Assembly: GCA_964289745.1 (NCBI GenBank)
Contig: CAXYMM010000001.1
Span: 310,001 to 374,000, forward strand
Source of the DNA: Ekhidna sp964289745
Lineage (GTDB): Bacteria > Bacteroidota > Bacteroidia > Cytophagales > Cyclobacteriaceae
DNA: 64,000 bases
Direction of reading: 5' to 3'
The first letter of the stretch is position 1, and the number at the start of each line of letters is the position of its first letter. Position numbers and translations under genes: made by a program. This document shows, piece by piece, positions 34,734 to 45,322 of this stretch. Under the pieces are notes generated by a model. The model had not been told where the DNA came from, ran no database searches, and worked only from the letters and a program-made list of their open reading frames with translations.

Positions 34734-36152
34734 TCAATTGACCCTAATTCTTTCTTCCCTATTTGCTATTTCCCAAGCTGTATGAAAAATCAACCTAGCT
34801 CTTTTTTCAAGCAGATCAAAATTAATCTTTTCAATGGTATCGCTTGGTCTGTGATAATCTTCGTGCGTTCCATTAAAATAGAAGATGATTGGCACGTTGT
34901 TCTTAGCAAAATTATAATGGTCAGACCTATAATAAAACCTATTTGGGTCATTTTCATCGTTGAAGGTATAGTCAAGATCTAAATTAGTATAGGTCTTATT
35001 TACTTCCTCAGATAGTTCATGTAAGTCGGTAGAAAGTTTGTCAGATCCTATTAGATATACATAGTCTGGCTTTCCCTCATGCTGAGGGTCTATTCTACCT
35101 ACCATGTCAATATTAAGGTTTGCTACCGTATTTTCAAGCGGAAAAACCGGATCCGTATCGGTGTAGTATTTCGACCCTAATAGTCCCTTTTCTTCACCAG
35201 TAACCGTCATAAATAAAATACTCCGCTTTGGACCTTTACCCTTTTTGGCCGCTTTTGCAAACGCTTCTGCTATTTCTAAGACAGAGACCGTACCAGAGCC
35301 ATCATCGTCGGCTCCATTATTTACCTCATCATTTGTTACCCCGATATGATCATAATGCGAGGTAATGACGAGTACCTCTTCAGGTATTTCTGTGCCTTTG
35401 AGAAACCCCAGCACATTTTCAGTATCTATGGGTTTGTCAAGGTAGTCTGCATTGAAAATCATTTCGATAGTCTCCCCTTCCATTATTTCTTCCTTGCTTT
35501 TATCATACATCCATTCCAAAAGTTCTATGTTTCCTACTACAAGTTTAGTACTGCTGTTATCTCTGATCCTAACGCTCGGTTGTTTGAAATAGGGAGCGAC
35601 TCGTGACAAGATGGATTCATATTCGTCATTGTCTTCTAGGATAATGACAAAACCCTTGGCCTCCGCATTACTGGCAGCTTCGATTAAAGGTTGAGGTCCG
35701 CTAAATTCTCCGGAAATAAATACTACATATCGATCTTTGAAAAGCCTAGAATCTGTTTCTTCCTTTGCAAGTACAAACTGAATGTATTCTTCCCCCATGG
35801 TTTCTGCACTAGAATAATAAAAAAAATCATCAAAGCCATTTTTCTTTTCCCCCTTTTTCTTCAGATAAACTGTTGAGATTTTAGATTCTGCCAAGTCAAA
35901 TTTTTGAAAATAAGATCCATCGACAGGTGCCTCTAATCCAAGTTTGTCAAAATGATCTGCTATATATTTCGATGCCATTTTCTGTCCCTTTTTCCCCGTT
36001 TCTCTGCCTTCAAACTCATCAGAGGAAAGTATACTAAGATGAAACTTTAAGTCCTCGGATGTAATAGTACTAGCATATTTAATGCCTGCTTTATTCTGAG
36101 CGAGAAGACCACAAACAAAAAGTAAACAAAGGAAGTAGAGAATTTTTTTCAT
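34734..36152 (-). CDS. M28-family zinc aminopeptidase, exported
   Basis: A 472-residue secreted peptidase. The open frame reaches 36221, but the ATG at 36152 gives a proper signal peptide (MKKILYFLCLLFVCGLLAQ). A PA-like insert follows, then the bimetal M28 domain: TSHYDHIG (His, Asp), GADDDGSGT (bridging Asp), TGEEKGLLGS (catalytic and metal Glu), LNIDMVGR (Asp) and YRSDHYNFA (His). Members release N-terminal amino acids from peptides. It diverges from gcvP, with about 150 bases between starts for promoters. Confidence 0.9.
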   Translation of the reverse strand: MKKILYFLCLLFVCGLLAQNKAGIKYASTITSEDLKFHLSILSSDEFEGRETGKKGQKMASKYIADHFDKLGLEAPVDGSYFQKFDLAESKISTVYLKKKGEKKNGFDDFFYYSSAETMGEEYIQFVLAKEETDSRLFKDRYVVFISGEFSGPQPLIEAASNAEAKGFVIILEDNDEYESILSRVAPYFKQPSVRIRDNSSTKLVVGNIELLEWMYDKSKEEIMEGETIEMIFNADYLDKPIDTENVLGFLKGTEIPEEVLVITSHYDHIGVTNDEVNNGADDDGSGTVSVLEIAEAFAKAAKKGKGPKRSILFMTVTGEEKGLLGSKYYTDTDPVFPLENTVANLNIDMVGRIDPQHEGKPDYVYLIGSDKLSTDLHELSEEVNKTYTNLDLDYTFNDENDPNRFYYRSDHYNFAKNNVPIIFYFNGTHEDYHRPSDTIEKINFDLLEKRARLIFHTAWEIANREERIRVN

Positions 36153-36300
36153 ATTAAAAGCCCCAAAATAGTTTCCTAAAGCTAAGGAAATTTCAATGTT
36201 ACCAAACCAAATATTATACAATTGGTTTGTAAGTAATCGTCTTTTAGACGAAATAATATCAGCATAAATTTACGAGCGTATTTAATTCCATTTTGAGTAT

Positions 36301-39180
36301 ATGAAAATAAACCTTAATAATCGGGTTGCTTTTGAAAAAAGACACAATGGATCCACGGAGAAAGAGATAAGTGAAATGATGAGTGCAGTAGGTGTAGAAT
36401 CTGTTGGTCAATTGATTGATGAGGCTATTCCCAAAACCATCCAAAAAAACAAACCACTTAATATCCCAACAGGACTGAGTGAGTCCGAATATTTGAAGCA
36501 AATCAAGAGCATGGCTTCACAAAATAAGATTTATCGTTCATTTATAGGACAAGGATATTATAACTGCTTAGTTCCAACGGTAATTCAACGAAACGTTCTT
36601 GAAAATCCAGGCTGGTATACTGCTTATACCCCATATCAGGCTGAAATTGCTCAAGGTAGACTTGAGGCACTGATCAACTTCCAGACGATGGTTGCTGATC
36701 TTACTGGAATGGAAATTGCCAACGCATCACTCCTAGATGAGGGCACAGCAGCAGCAGAGGCCATGACCATGTTTTTTGGTCTAAGAAAGAAAGAAAAAAA
36801 GAAGGCTAATACTTTTTTAGTAGATAGGGAAGTGTTCCCTCAGACACTTGAAGTGCTGAAAACACGAGCTTTACCTTTCGGTATTGAACTCAAAGTTGTA
36901 GATCTGATGAATGAAGACTTAGCCACGAGTAATGCGTTTGGAATATTTTTTCAGTATCCAAACAATTCTGGTGAAGTAAAAGACTGGACAGCAGTTGTCG
37001 CGGCAGCGTCGAAGCATCAATTATTTTCGTCTTGCGCCTCTGACTTGCTAGCCCTTACACTTCTTACTCCTCCAGGAGACTGGGGAGTAAATGCTGTGGT
37101 AGGCACGAGTCAACGGTTTGGCGTTCCGATGGGTTATGGAGGTCCGCATGCTGCCTTTTTTGCCACAAGAGAAATTTATAAAAGAGCGATTCCTGGAAGA
37201 ATCATAGGGGCTTCTAAAGATGCACACGGTAATGATGCCTACAGAATGGCTTTGCAAACTCGTGAACAACATATTAAAAGAGAGAGAGCTACGTCAAATA
37301 TTTGTACTGCGCAAGTACTCTTGGCCGTAATGTCAGGCTTTTATGCTGTCTATCACGGGGCTTCTGGACTTAGACAAATTGCCGCTAAAACGCATGGTCT
37401 TGCAAAAGAAACCTCTACGGGGTTAGAGGCACTTGGTTTTAAAAACCAAAACCAACTCTTTTTTGACACATTGAAAATAAAGGCAAGTGCCGAGGTCATT
37501 GTGAAGGTAAAAAAGCTAGCAGCTAAAAATGAGATCAATTTTCGCTATTTTGAAGATGCAATTGGCATTTCGTTCGACGAGTCTCACAATGTTTCTGATG
37601 CCAATGATGTTTTAGCTCTTTTTGGAGAAATCGTTGGAAAACGACGTACAATCGATGAAGAGATTCAAATCGATATCCCTACTTCTCTCAAAAGAAGTTC
37701 TTCATTTATGACTCACCCTGTGTTTAATCAATTCCACTCAGAGCATGAGATTCTTCGGTATATGAAGCGATTGGAAAATAAAGACCTATCCTTGGTTCAT
37801 TCTATGATTTCGCTCGGGTCTTGCACGATGAAGCTCAATGCCACTTCGGAAATGATCCCGATTACCTGGCCAGAATTCGGAAATATTCACCCATTTGCTC
37901 CAGAAGAGCAGGTCAAGGGATATCAGACTATGATTGGTGAACTCCACGATTGGCTAGTGGATATCACTGGGTTTGACGCAGTTTCTTTCCAACCCAATTC
38001 AGGCGCTCAAGGGGAGTATGCAGGGTTAATGGTAATCCGCTCATATTTAAATGACAATGGTCAGCCACATCGAAATATTGCTTTAATTCCCTCCTCAGCA
38101 CACGGAACCAATCCAGCTAGCGCAGTGATGGCAGGAATGCGAGTAGTCATCGTAAAGTGTGACGATGCCGGGAATATCGACATGGTCGATATAAAGGAGA
38201 AAGCAGAAGCACATTCGGATGAACTGGCAGCTTTAATGATTACGTACCCCTCTACTCATGGTGTTTTTGAAGAAGCGATTCATGAAATTTGTGATATAAT
38301 CCATCAGAATGGCGGACAAGTTTACATGGATGGTGCAAATATGAATGCTCAAGTAGGGCTTACCTCCCCAGGACTTATTGGAGCGGATGTTTGTCACCTA
38401 AATCTTCATAAAACATTTTGTATACCCCACGGTGGAGGTGGTCCAGGCATGGGACCTATTGGTGTCGCTAAGCACCTTACTCCATATTTGCCTGGTCACT
38501 ACACCCAGAAGAAGAAGAATCTATCCGTTTCAGCGACCCCTTATAGTAGCGCAAGTATCCTGCCCATTTCACATGCTTATATTGCCATGATGGGCGGAGA
38601 GGGTTTAAAAAATGCTACCTCTTTGGCCATATTAAATGCAAATTATATCGCCGCAAAAATTAAGGAACACTATCCCGTTCTTTATACAAACGAGAAGGGA
38701 AGAAATGCACACGAGCTAATCATTGATTGTCGCAACTTCAAAAAGTTTGGAATCGAAGTGGAAGACATTGCTAAGCGATTAATCGACTATGGTTTTCATG
38801 CACCTACCGTTTCATTTCCAGTACAGGGAACAATGATGATAGAACCCACTGAAAGTGAAGTCAAGGCGGAATTGGATCGATTCTGTGAAGCGATGATTTC
38901 CATAAGAGTTGAAATTCAAGAGGTAATAGACGGATTGGCTGATAAGGAAGCTAATGTCTTGAAAAATGCCCCACATTCTTACTTGGTTGTATCAGGGAAT
39001 GAATGGTCATATCCATACTCAAGGGAAAAGGCAGCTTTTCCAGCACCTTACGTTAAAAGTAACAAATTCTGGTCTTCTGTAAGTCGTGTGGACAATGCGT
39101 ACGGTGACCGAAACCTTGTTTGTAGTTGTTTACCTATCAATATTTATCAAGACGAATCAAAGGAAGTACTAGAAGTTTAA
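36301..39180 (+). CDS. gcvP: Glycine dehydrogenase (decarboxylating), P-protein
   Basis: PLP-dependent subunit of the glycine cleavage system: decarboxylates glycine and passes aminomethyl to H-protein. The single 959-residue chain is the fused (alpha/beta in one) form. The PLP lysine is Lys704 in HLNLHKTFCIPHGGGGPGMGP. N-terminal IPTGLSESEYLKQIK and GQGYYNCLVPTVIQRNVLENPGWYTAYTPYQ (in pieces) are family blocks. The glycine-rich turn and catalytic His near HKTFCIPH are intact. No gcvT or gcvH is in this window. Stop overlaps the convergent lipoprotein gene by four bases. Confidence 0.97.
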   Translation: MKINLNNRVAFEKRHNGSTEKEISEMMSAVGVESVGQLIDEAIPKTIQKNKPLNIPTGLSESEYLKQIKSMASQNKIYRSFIGQGYYNCLVPTVIQRNVLENPGWYTAYTPYQAEIAQGRLEALINFQTMVADLTGMEIANASLLDEGTAAAEAMTMFFGLRKKEKKKANTFLVDREVFPQTLEVLKTRALPFGIELKVVDLMNEDLATSNAFGIFFQYPNNSGEVKDWTAVVAAASKHQLFSSCASDLLALTLLTPPGDWGVNAVVGTSQRFGVPMGYGGPHAAFFATREIYKRAIPGRIIGASKDAHGNDAYRMALQTREQHIKRERATSNICTAQVLLAVMSGFYAVYHGASGLRQIAAKTHGLAKETSTGLEALGFKNQNQLFFDTLKIKASAEVIVKVKKLAAKNEINFRYFEDAIGISFDESHNVSDANDVLALFGEIVGKRRTIDEEIQIDIPTSLKRSSSFMTHPVFNQFHSEHEILRYMKRLENKDLSLVHSMISLGSCTMKLNATSEMIPITWPEFGNIHPFAPEEQVKGYQTMIGELHDWLVDITGFDAVSFQPNSGAQGEYAGLMVIRSYLNDNGQPHRNIALIPSSAHGTNPASAVMAGMRVVIVKCDDAGNIDMVDIKEKAEAHSDELAALMITYPSTHGVFEEAIHEICDIIHQNGGQVYMDGANMNAQVGLTSPGLIGADVCHLNLHKTFCIPHGGGGPGMGPIGVAKHLTPYLPGHYTQKKKNLSVSATPYSSASILPISHAYIAMMGGEGLKNATSLAILNANYIAAKIKEHYPVLYTNEKGRNAHELIIDCRNFKKFGIEVEDIAKRLIDYGFHAPTVSFPVQGTMMIEPTESEVKAELDRFCEAMISIRVEIQEVIDGLADKEANVLKNAPHSYLVVSGNEWSYPYSREKAAFPAPYVKSNKFWSSVSRVDNAYGDRNLVCSCLPINIYQDESKEVLEV

Positions 39181-39683
39181 TTACAAATTTTTATTTGAAA
39201 GTTACCTTGAACGAAAGTGTTCTCAGAGTCCTCTATCGCCTGAAGGTATCCAGTAATAATGCTGGCATTAATATCGTATACCTCCATAAAGCCAGAATTT
39301 GCGATGAGCGACTCTGAATTACTAAGTTGAAATACTACCTGAACTTGGTTGTCTGCTAAAGCAAACGGGTCTACCGCATAATTTCCGATAGTAGGTCTGA
39401 AGATCGCTTTGACATGGCTCAACCCAGGGGAACGCAACGTACAGGGATTCGTTACCGACTCTTTATCAGAAATGAATCTAATGATATATTGACCGCTCGT
39501 AGAAATGAGGAAAGCATTGGCGGAAGAATAGCTCCAATCGTTTCCTTCTAGTTTTCCTTCCAGTTTCGTTCTATCAATTTGAATCTCATCTGTTACACAA
39601 GACAGAAAGAGGAAAGTTCCAAATAAAGCTGAAAATAAAGAGATTAACCTCAATTTAAAAAATGACTTAAATTTCAAACGCAA
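39177..39683 (-). CDS. Hypothetical lipoprotein
   Basis: A 168-residue protein with lipoprotein signal: a basic, hydrophobic N-terminus ending LFLSC (Cys at about 29). The mature part looks like beta-rich domain with no recognised family (KLEGNDWSYSSANAF). This style is seen in small Bacteroidota surface lipoproteins. It converges with gcvP, overlapping its stop by four bases, so no space is left for a terminator. Confidence 0.65.
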   Translation of the reverse strand: MRLKFKSFFKLRLISLFSALFGTFLFLSCVTDEIQIDRTKLEGKLEGNDWSYSSANAFLISTSGQYIIRFISDKESVTNPCTLRSPGLSHVKAIFRPTIGNYAVDPFALADNQVQVVFQLSNSESLIANSGFMEVYDINASIITGYLQAIEDSENTFVQGNFQIKICN

Positions 39684-39886
39684 AACTTGGCATTGTATTT
39701 CTTAATAAAATTTTGATTTTATTTGGAAATCTAGGGAAGTTTCTACTTTGGTGACCCTTTTTTCTGTGGCATGGTATACTGAATATTACCCCCATTAACC
39801 TTTACTTAATGGCATTAAAATTTAATATAGCCAATTTGCTTTGATAATCCTAAAACAAAAAGCAATTTCTAACAATTCAGTTTTTT

Positions 39887-40678
39887 ATGAGAAAATTACT
39901 CACGGATCCAGACCCAAATCGAAATGAAAAATTAAAGGCTTTTAATCGGTTGCTTACCGTTATGGATGAGCTACGGGAAAACTGTCCTTGGGATAAAAAA
40001 CAGACGCTTGAAAGTTTGCGGCATCTCACCATCGAGGAGACCTACGAGCTGTCGGATGCCATCTTAGAAAGTGATCTTGAAGAAATAAAAAAAGAGCTTG
40101 GCGATTTGATGTTACACATTGTTTTTTACTCACGTATTGGAGATGAACAAGGGGCATTTGATATGTCTGACGTTTTGAATCACGTGTGTGATAAGCTGGT
40201 ACGAAGGCATCCACATATTTATGGTGACGTAGATGCAAAGGATGAGGAGGCAGTAAAGACCAATTGGGAAAAAATAAAATTGAAAGAAAAAGGAAACACT
40301 TCCGTGCTGGGAGGTGTCCCAAAGTCTTTGCCCGCTTTGGTAAAGGCCATGCGTATTCAAGAAAAAGCAAGAGGTGTTGGATTTGATTGGGATCATCAGG
40401 ATCAGGTGTGGGACAAAGTACAAGAAGAATTAAATGAGTTCAAAGAAGAAAAAGATAAGGAAAAGCAGACAGGTGAATTTGGTGATCTTTTATTTTCTCT
40501 TATTAATTATGCTCGCTTCGTAGATATTAACCCAGAAGAGGCACTAGAGCGAACAAATAAAAAATTTATAAAACGGTTTCAGTATCTGGAATCTGAATCA
40601 AAAAAGGACGGAAAAAACTTAGGCGAGATGACACTCAATGAAATGAATGCCTACTGGGAAAGAGTAAAGCATGTTTAG
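39887..40678 (+). CDS. mazG: Nucleoside triphosphate pyrophosphohydrolase MazG
   Basis: Hydrolyses (d)NTPs to monophosphates and pyrophosphate. The 263 residues have two MazG repeats. The first shows CPWDKKQTLESLRHLTIEETYE, then ELGDLMLHIVFYSRI with the EExxE and ExxD metal residues. The second has EELNEFKEE and GDLLFSLINYARF. It acts in house-cleaning and ppGpp-linked stress control in E. coli. Divergent from the lipoprotein gene, and the gene stands alone before cysS. Confidence 0.93.
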   Translation: MRKLLTDPDPNRNEKLKAFNRLLTVMDELRENCPWDKKQTLESLRHLTIEETYELSDAILESDLEEIKKELGDLMLHIVFYSRIGDEQGAFDMSDVLNHVCDKLVRRHPHIYGDVDAKDEEAVKTNWEKIKLKEKGNTSVLGGVPKSLPALVKAMRIQEKARGVGFDWDHQDQVWDKVQEELNEFKEEKDKEKQTGEFGDLLFSLINYARFVDINPEEALERTNKKFIKRFQYLESESKKDGKNLGEMTLNEMNAYWERVKHV

Positions 40679-40789
40679 TATTTGTCAATACCGTTTACGT
40701 CAATTTTATAAGAGCCTTACTTACACGAGAACTTACATGTAAAGTTGATGAGCGTAAAGTCGCAACTGAGTGGAGGCAAATTGTTTTCA

Positions 40790-42268
40790 TTATTCTTCAA
40801 ATGCCCATTCGATTTTATCTTTCATATCCTTCACCACTATACCTTCTGCTTTCAATTCTGCCCTTAGCTTGTCCACTCGCTCAAAGTTTTTATTGTATTT
40901 GGCATTTTTATACTCACCAAGAATAGATTCGATTAATTTCTGATAGTCTACGTCTGCTTCTATTTTTAGACCAAGTACCTCTTTCGAAAAACCGAGGAAA
41001 GTATCTTTCATGCGCTTGAATACTTCCTCACCTATTTCTGAAAATTTCAACTGACCTGTATGCAGTGAATTGATTTTCTTCACTATATCAAACAAATGCC
41101 CAATGGTCAATGCAGTATTGAAATCGTCATTCATTGCGTAATAACAGCCGTCGCAAAATTTGTTGATTTGATCAGCCTGCTTCTCATTAAATGCACCACC
41201 ATCGTCAGACCACTTCATTTTTTCAACAAGTCGCAGGCCATTGGCCAGCCTCATGTAGCCTTTTCTTGCGGCCTCCAAAGCGTTGTTAGAGAAGTCGAGT
41301 GTACTAGCGTAGTGCGACTGTAGCATGAAGAATCGAATCGTCATCGGGCTATAGCCGCGGTTTAGTAGTTTATTTTCACCAGAAATGAGATCTCTAGGTA
41401 AAAAAGAATTGCCTAGCGATTTGCTCATCTTTTGTCCGTTTACAGTGAGCATGTTCGTGTGCAGCCAATACTTTGCTCCGCCTTTTCCATGAGACCCCTT
41501 ATTCTGAGCAATTTCGCATTCATGGTGCGGAAACTTCAGATCCATACCCCCTCCATGAATGTCAAATTCTTCGCCCAGATATTTTGTGCTCATGACGGAA
41601 CATTCCAAATGCCACCCTGGAAACCCATCGCTCCACTCCGTTTTCCATCTCATAATATGTTCAGGAGTTGCCTTTTTCCAAAGTGCGAAATCTAGTGGGC
41701 TTCTTTTATCACTTACCCCCTCCAGCTCTCTGGTATCACTAATCAGGTCTTCTATATTTCTTCCACTTAGAATTCCATATTCATGCGATTTGTTATACTT
41801 CTGTACATCGAAGTAAACCGAGCCATTAGACTCATAAGCGAAACCATTTTTGATTAGCTCTTTTGTCATTTCCACTTGTTCGATTAGGTGGCCGATGGCC
41901 GATGGTTCAATATCTGGTGGAATAGCATTGAATAGAGCCATCACATCATGAAAATCATTGCTGTACATCTGCACGATTTCCATTGGCTCCAATTGATCCA
42001 ACTTGGCTTTTTTCGAAATCTTATCTTCCCCAGTATCTAAAAGATGTCCTACATCTGTGATATTTCGAACATAGCGTACCTTATATCCAATAAATTTTAG
42101 ATATCGGCTGATTACATCAAAGCTCAAAAAGGTTCGGACATTACCCAAATGCACATTACTATAAACAGTGGGTCCGCATACATACATACCAACAAACGGA
42201 GGGTTTAGGGGAAGGAATTCTTCTTTTTGTCTGGTGAGAGTATTGAAAACTTTAAGCTTTTTAGTCAT
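40790..42268 (-). CDS. cysS: Cysteinyl-tRNA synthetase
   Basis: Class I aminoacyl-tRNA synthetase. The 492 residues contain the HIGH-type motif in GPTVYSNVHLGNVRTF (HLGN at about 40), KMSKSLGNS in the C-terminal half of the Rossmann domain, and zinc ligands in CGPTVY, WHLECS and HHECE. The anticodon-binding helical domain closes the protein. Start MTKKLKVFNTLTRQKE is the expected one. Opposite in direction to mazG, and divergent from the TPR-CHAT gene (about 70 bases between). Confidence 0.97.
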   Translation of the reverse strand: MTKKLKVFNTLTRQKEEFLPLNPPFVGMYVCGPTVYSNVHLGNVRTFLSFDVISRYLKFIGYKVRYVRNITDVGHLLDTGEDKISKKAKLDQLEPMEIVQMYSNDFHDVMALFNAIPPDIEPSAIGHLIEQVEMTKELIKNGFAYESNGSVYFDVQKYNKSHEYGILSGRNIEDLISDTRELEGVSDKRSPLDFALWKKATPEHIMRWKTEWSDGFPGWHLECSVMSTKYLGEEFDIHGGGMDLKFPHHECEIAQNKGSHGKGGAKYWLHTNMLTVNGQKMSKSLGNSFLPRDLISGENKLLNRGYSPMTIRFFMLQSHYASTLDFSNNALEAARKGYMRLANGLRLVEKMKWSDDGGAFNEKQADQINKFCDGCYYAMNDDFNTALTIGHLFDIVKKINSLHTGQLKFSEIGEEVFKRMKDTFLGFSKEVLGLKIEADVDYQKLIESILGEYKNAKYNKNFERVDKLRAELKAEGIVVKDMKDKIEWAFEE

Positions 42269-42341
42269 AAATTCAATTTTATCGATGCAAAGAAAGGGAA
42301 TAAGATACTTTTGGTAGGTTGAATCTTATCATCATGCTACC

Positions 42342-45311
42342 ATGATTAAATGGTTTTACTTAGTTGTTTTCGTTAGTCAAATCCAATTAGGGCTAGGTCA
42401 GTCAATTTCCGAGTTGATTGAGAGGGGAGAAAATAATCTTGAAAATAATCGTTGGAAGAAAGCTCAGAAAAACTTTAATGAGCTAATAGAATTGCACGAT
42501 GATGAACTCACTTATTCGCAGAAGGGCATTATATATAATCGCTTAGGGTTCTTGAGCTTAACCTTATTGGATTTGAAACAGGCTGAAAAAGACCTTAAGC
42601 TTTCACTTTTTTTTCATGAAGAAGGAGGTATTCAAAAAGAGCAGGACTATGCCGATGCCCTAATAAGCTTGGGAATGATTTATCTAGAGCAGGTAGAGTT
42701 TGACTTATCGCGACAGTATATTCAAAGAGCACTTAAAATCCTTGAAAAGAGGCAAGAGTACTACATAGATTTTTTAATAGCTCGAACAAAACTAGCCCGA
42801 ATCTATGAAGAGGCTGCATCGTATACTTTGGCTCTTAACATCTACAATGATAGCTATGAACAACTGATTTCTTTGGGAAATAACTTATCTCCCGATTTTG
42901 CTGATATTTGTTCACACAAAGGAAGACTTTTGATGTTGACTGGAAACCTAGTAGAGGGTGAGTACTTCATTGGTTTAAGTACTGCCATTTATGAATCTTT
43001 GGGGAGTCAATATAATGTGCGGCGTGCGGAGTCAATGGAAGATTTGGCACTATTTTATGAACAGATGAGCCGATACGACGATGCAGAGAAGCTCCTGCTA
43101 GAAATATTAGCTTTGAAGAAATCCATGCCTGACGAGGCTGATATCCTAATTATCAAAACACTCCACGATCTGGGTATCATGTACATCAGCATTGGGAGAT
43201 TCTCAAAAGCTGAAGAGATGTTCGATGAAGTCGTATTAGAATCTGAAAAAAATGTTGGTACATACCACCCATTTTATGCTACAGCGAAAGATAATTTGGG
43301 TATCATAGCACTAAGCAAGGGCGATTATTATAAAGCCAAAGTGATGCTAAAGGATGCCCTGAAAACCCATCGCAATCGTTTTGGAGCGTTACATCCTTAT
43401 TATGCTAATACCTTGAACAACCTTGCACGAGTAGAAAGAAGACTGGGCAATATTTCAGTCGCAGAGAGTTATTACATGGAAGTACTTCAGATTGATAGGC
43501 GGATTTTTGGAGAAAATCACCCAAACTATGCGACCACCATGCTCAACATTGGTATACTACTCAGCTCTGCGAAAAGGGAAATTGAAGCTGAGCAATACTA
43601 TAAAAATGCTCTGGAGATAAGAGAAAATGTACTAGGCGTGAACCACCCCTCTTATGGGAATACACTTCTATCCATGGGAATTCGTTATTTAGCTATGGGC
43701 AACTTGGTAGAAGCAGAGCGACTCCTAAGAAAATCTGTTCAGATTCAAATCCATCAAATAAACGTACTCTTCCCTATTATGACTGAGCTGGAAAGAGAGC
43801 TATTTTATATAAAAGTTAAGAAAGAAATTGAGAAATATAATTACATCGCAAGCCAACTTCTAGAAACGAATCCAGAGTTGATCAAAAACATCTTTGATTT
43901 CCATATTAAAACCAAAACATTTCTATTCAAATCTCTAAATAAGATAGAGAGACTTGTAGCAAACTCTGACGATAATCTTTTGCAAGTCAAGTACCATAAG
44001 TGGGTTGAAGATAAACGATTGCTTGCGAGTTATTATCAAATGGGTGTGCAAGAATTAGCAGAGCTAAACGTTAATCTTAATCTTTTGGAATTGGATATTG
44101 CGAGCCAAGAAGAGAGATTAAAAGTATCCATCGAATCGTTCGATGCGGCACTTATTAATGAGGACTTGAGCTGGAAGAAAGTCCTGGAGAGCGTAAAACT
44201 CGATGAGTCTATTCTAGAGATAATTAGGATCAAAGAATTTAAAGCCGTAACTAATACTACCAATGAAAACACCTTTGGATTTACAAAAAACACCCAATAC
44301 TTGGCAGTTATTTTCAACTATGGAGCAAGCAACCCTGCCTTTCAGTTGATGAGAGAAACGTGTACTCCAGACCAAAAATATTACCCAGATTATCCAATAG
44401 ATATTGAAAAAATGTCCAAAACGACACCGTTTTATAACACATTCTGGAAGCCCCTGTCAGATAAAATAAATGGTAAGAATGTGCGTCTGATTCCAGATGG
44501 TTATTTTCAATAAGGTAAATCCGGACCCATTGGTATCGAAAGAGAGTAATTATGTATTTGACGATAAATACATAACGTACCTTACAAGTACTTATGATTT
44601 TTTTAGACCATCTGCTAAGGTATTCGATTCCAAAGCGTATATTTTAGCAATCCTGCATTGGAGGGCGACATTAAAGAATTCCAAATGTGTCCTCTTTCAG
44701 ATGCTGGAAACGAAATTGATGAACTCAGATCAGTCCCTTCTCAGGACAAAGTAATGCTTTACGAAGATGAGATGGTCAACGAACTTATGCTGCGGTCGTT
44801 CTGCAATCCCACCACTTCATATAGCTCTCTTAGGTTTTTTTAACAGTAAGAATGCTTTTATTGTAAATTTAAATAAGTATAATTGCCTTCTATGCAGACT
44901 AGGAGTACTTTTGAATAAAACAGCAAACAGCTATGATAAGCACGTACTTAAAGATACGAAGGCAAAAGAGAATGATGGCATCATGACAGCGTCTAATATA
45001 CTATCGCTCGACCTAGACCAGACGCATTCGGTGGTTCGTTCTGCTTTAGATTCCAAGAGAACATGAAAATACAACTGAGGGATATTTTGGGTTTTGAGGG
45101 CATTTACTATTGCAGGACAACGCAATATCATAGCCAACTTTCATTCGACTGATTCAAACATAAAAACAGAACTTTTATCATCTTTTTACAAGAAATATTT
45201 GCAAACGAACAAAATTGAAGATTCCTTTAAATTTTCATAGTTGGAAATATAGAAAAATACAAGAACCCTGATACTCGGTATTCCTTTATACTGGTCGGAA
45301 GAGAATTATAA
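42342..45311 (+). pseudogene. TPR-CHAT protease-like gene, broken, active site lost
   Basis: The open frame 42342-44513 gives a 723-residue protein with signal peptide (MIKWFYLVVFVSQIQLGLGQ) and many TPR repeats (for example YYKAKVMLKDALKTHRN). It then runs into the CHAT domain start VRLIPDGYF and stops. The rest continues in other frames: an extra base near 44508 gives NKVNPDPLVSKESNYVFDDK, a later frame gives EGDIKEFQMCPLSDAGNEID, another IVNLN and TANSYDKHVLKDTKAKEND, and finally FILVGREL ending at 45311. The CHAT His is replaced (HIALLG for HIATHG) and Cys lost (VVRSALDS for VVLSACDSG). The N-terminal part may still be made. Confidence 0.85.
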
Positions 45312-45322
45312 ATAAAAATGTA

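Noticed and set aside
34614..34982. 122-residue plus-strand frame over the M28 gene end
   Set aside because: It overlaps the M28 peptidase on the other strand, whose zinc-site motifs are clear. The frame is a shadow.
44497..45066. Three separate short genes downstream of the TPR frame
   Set aside because: Their translations are successive pieces of one CHAT domain in different frames, so they belong to a pseudogene.
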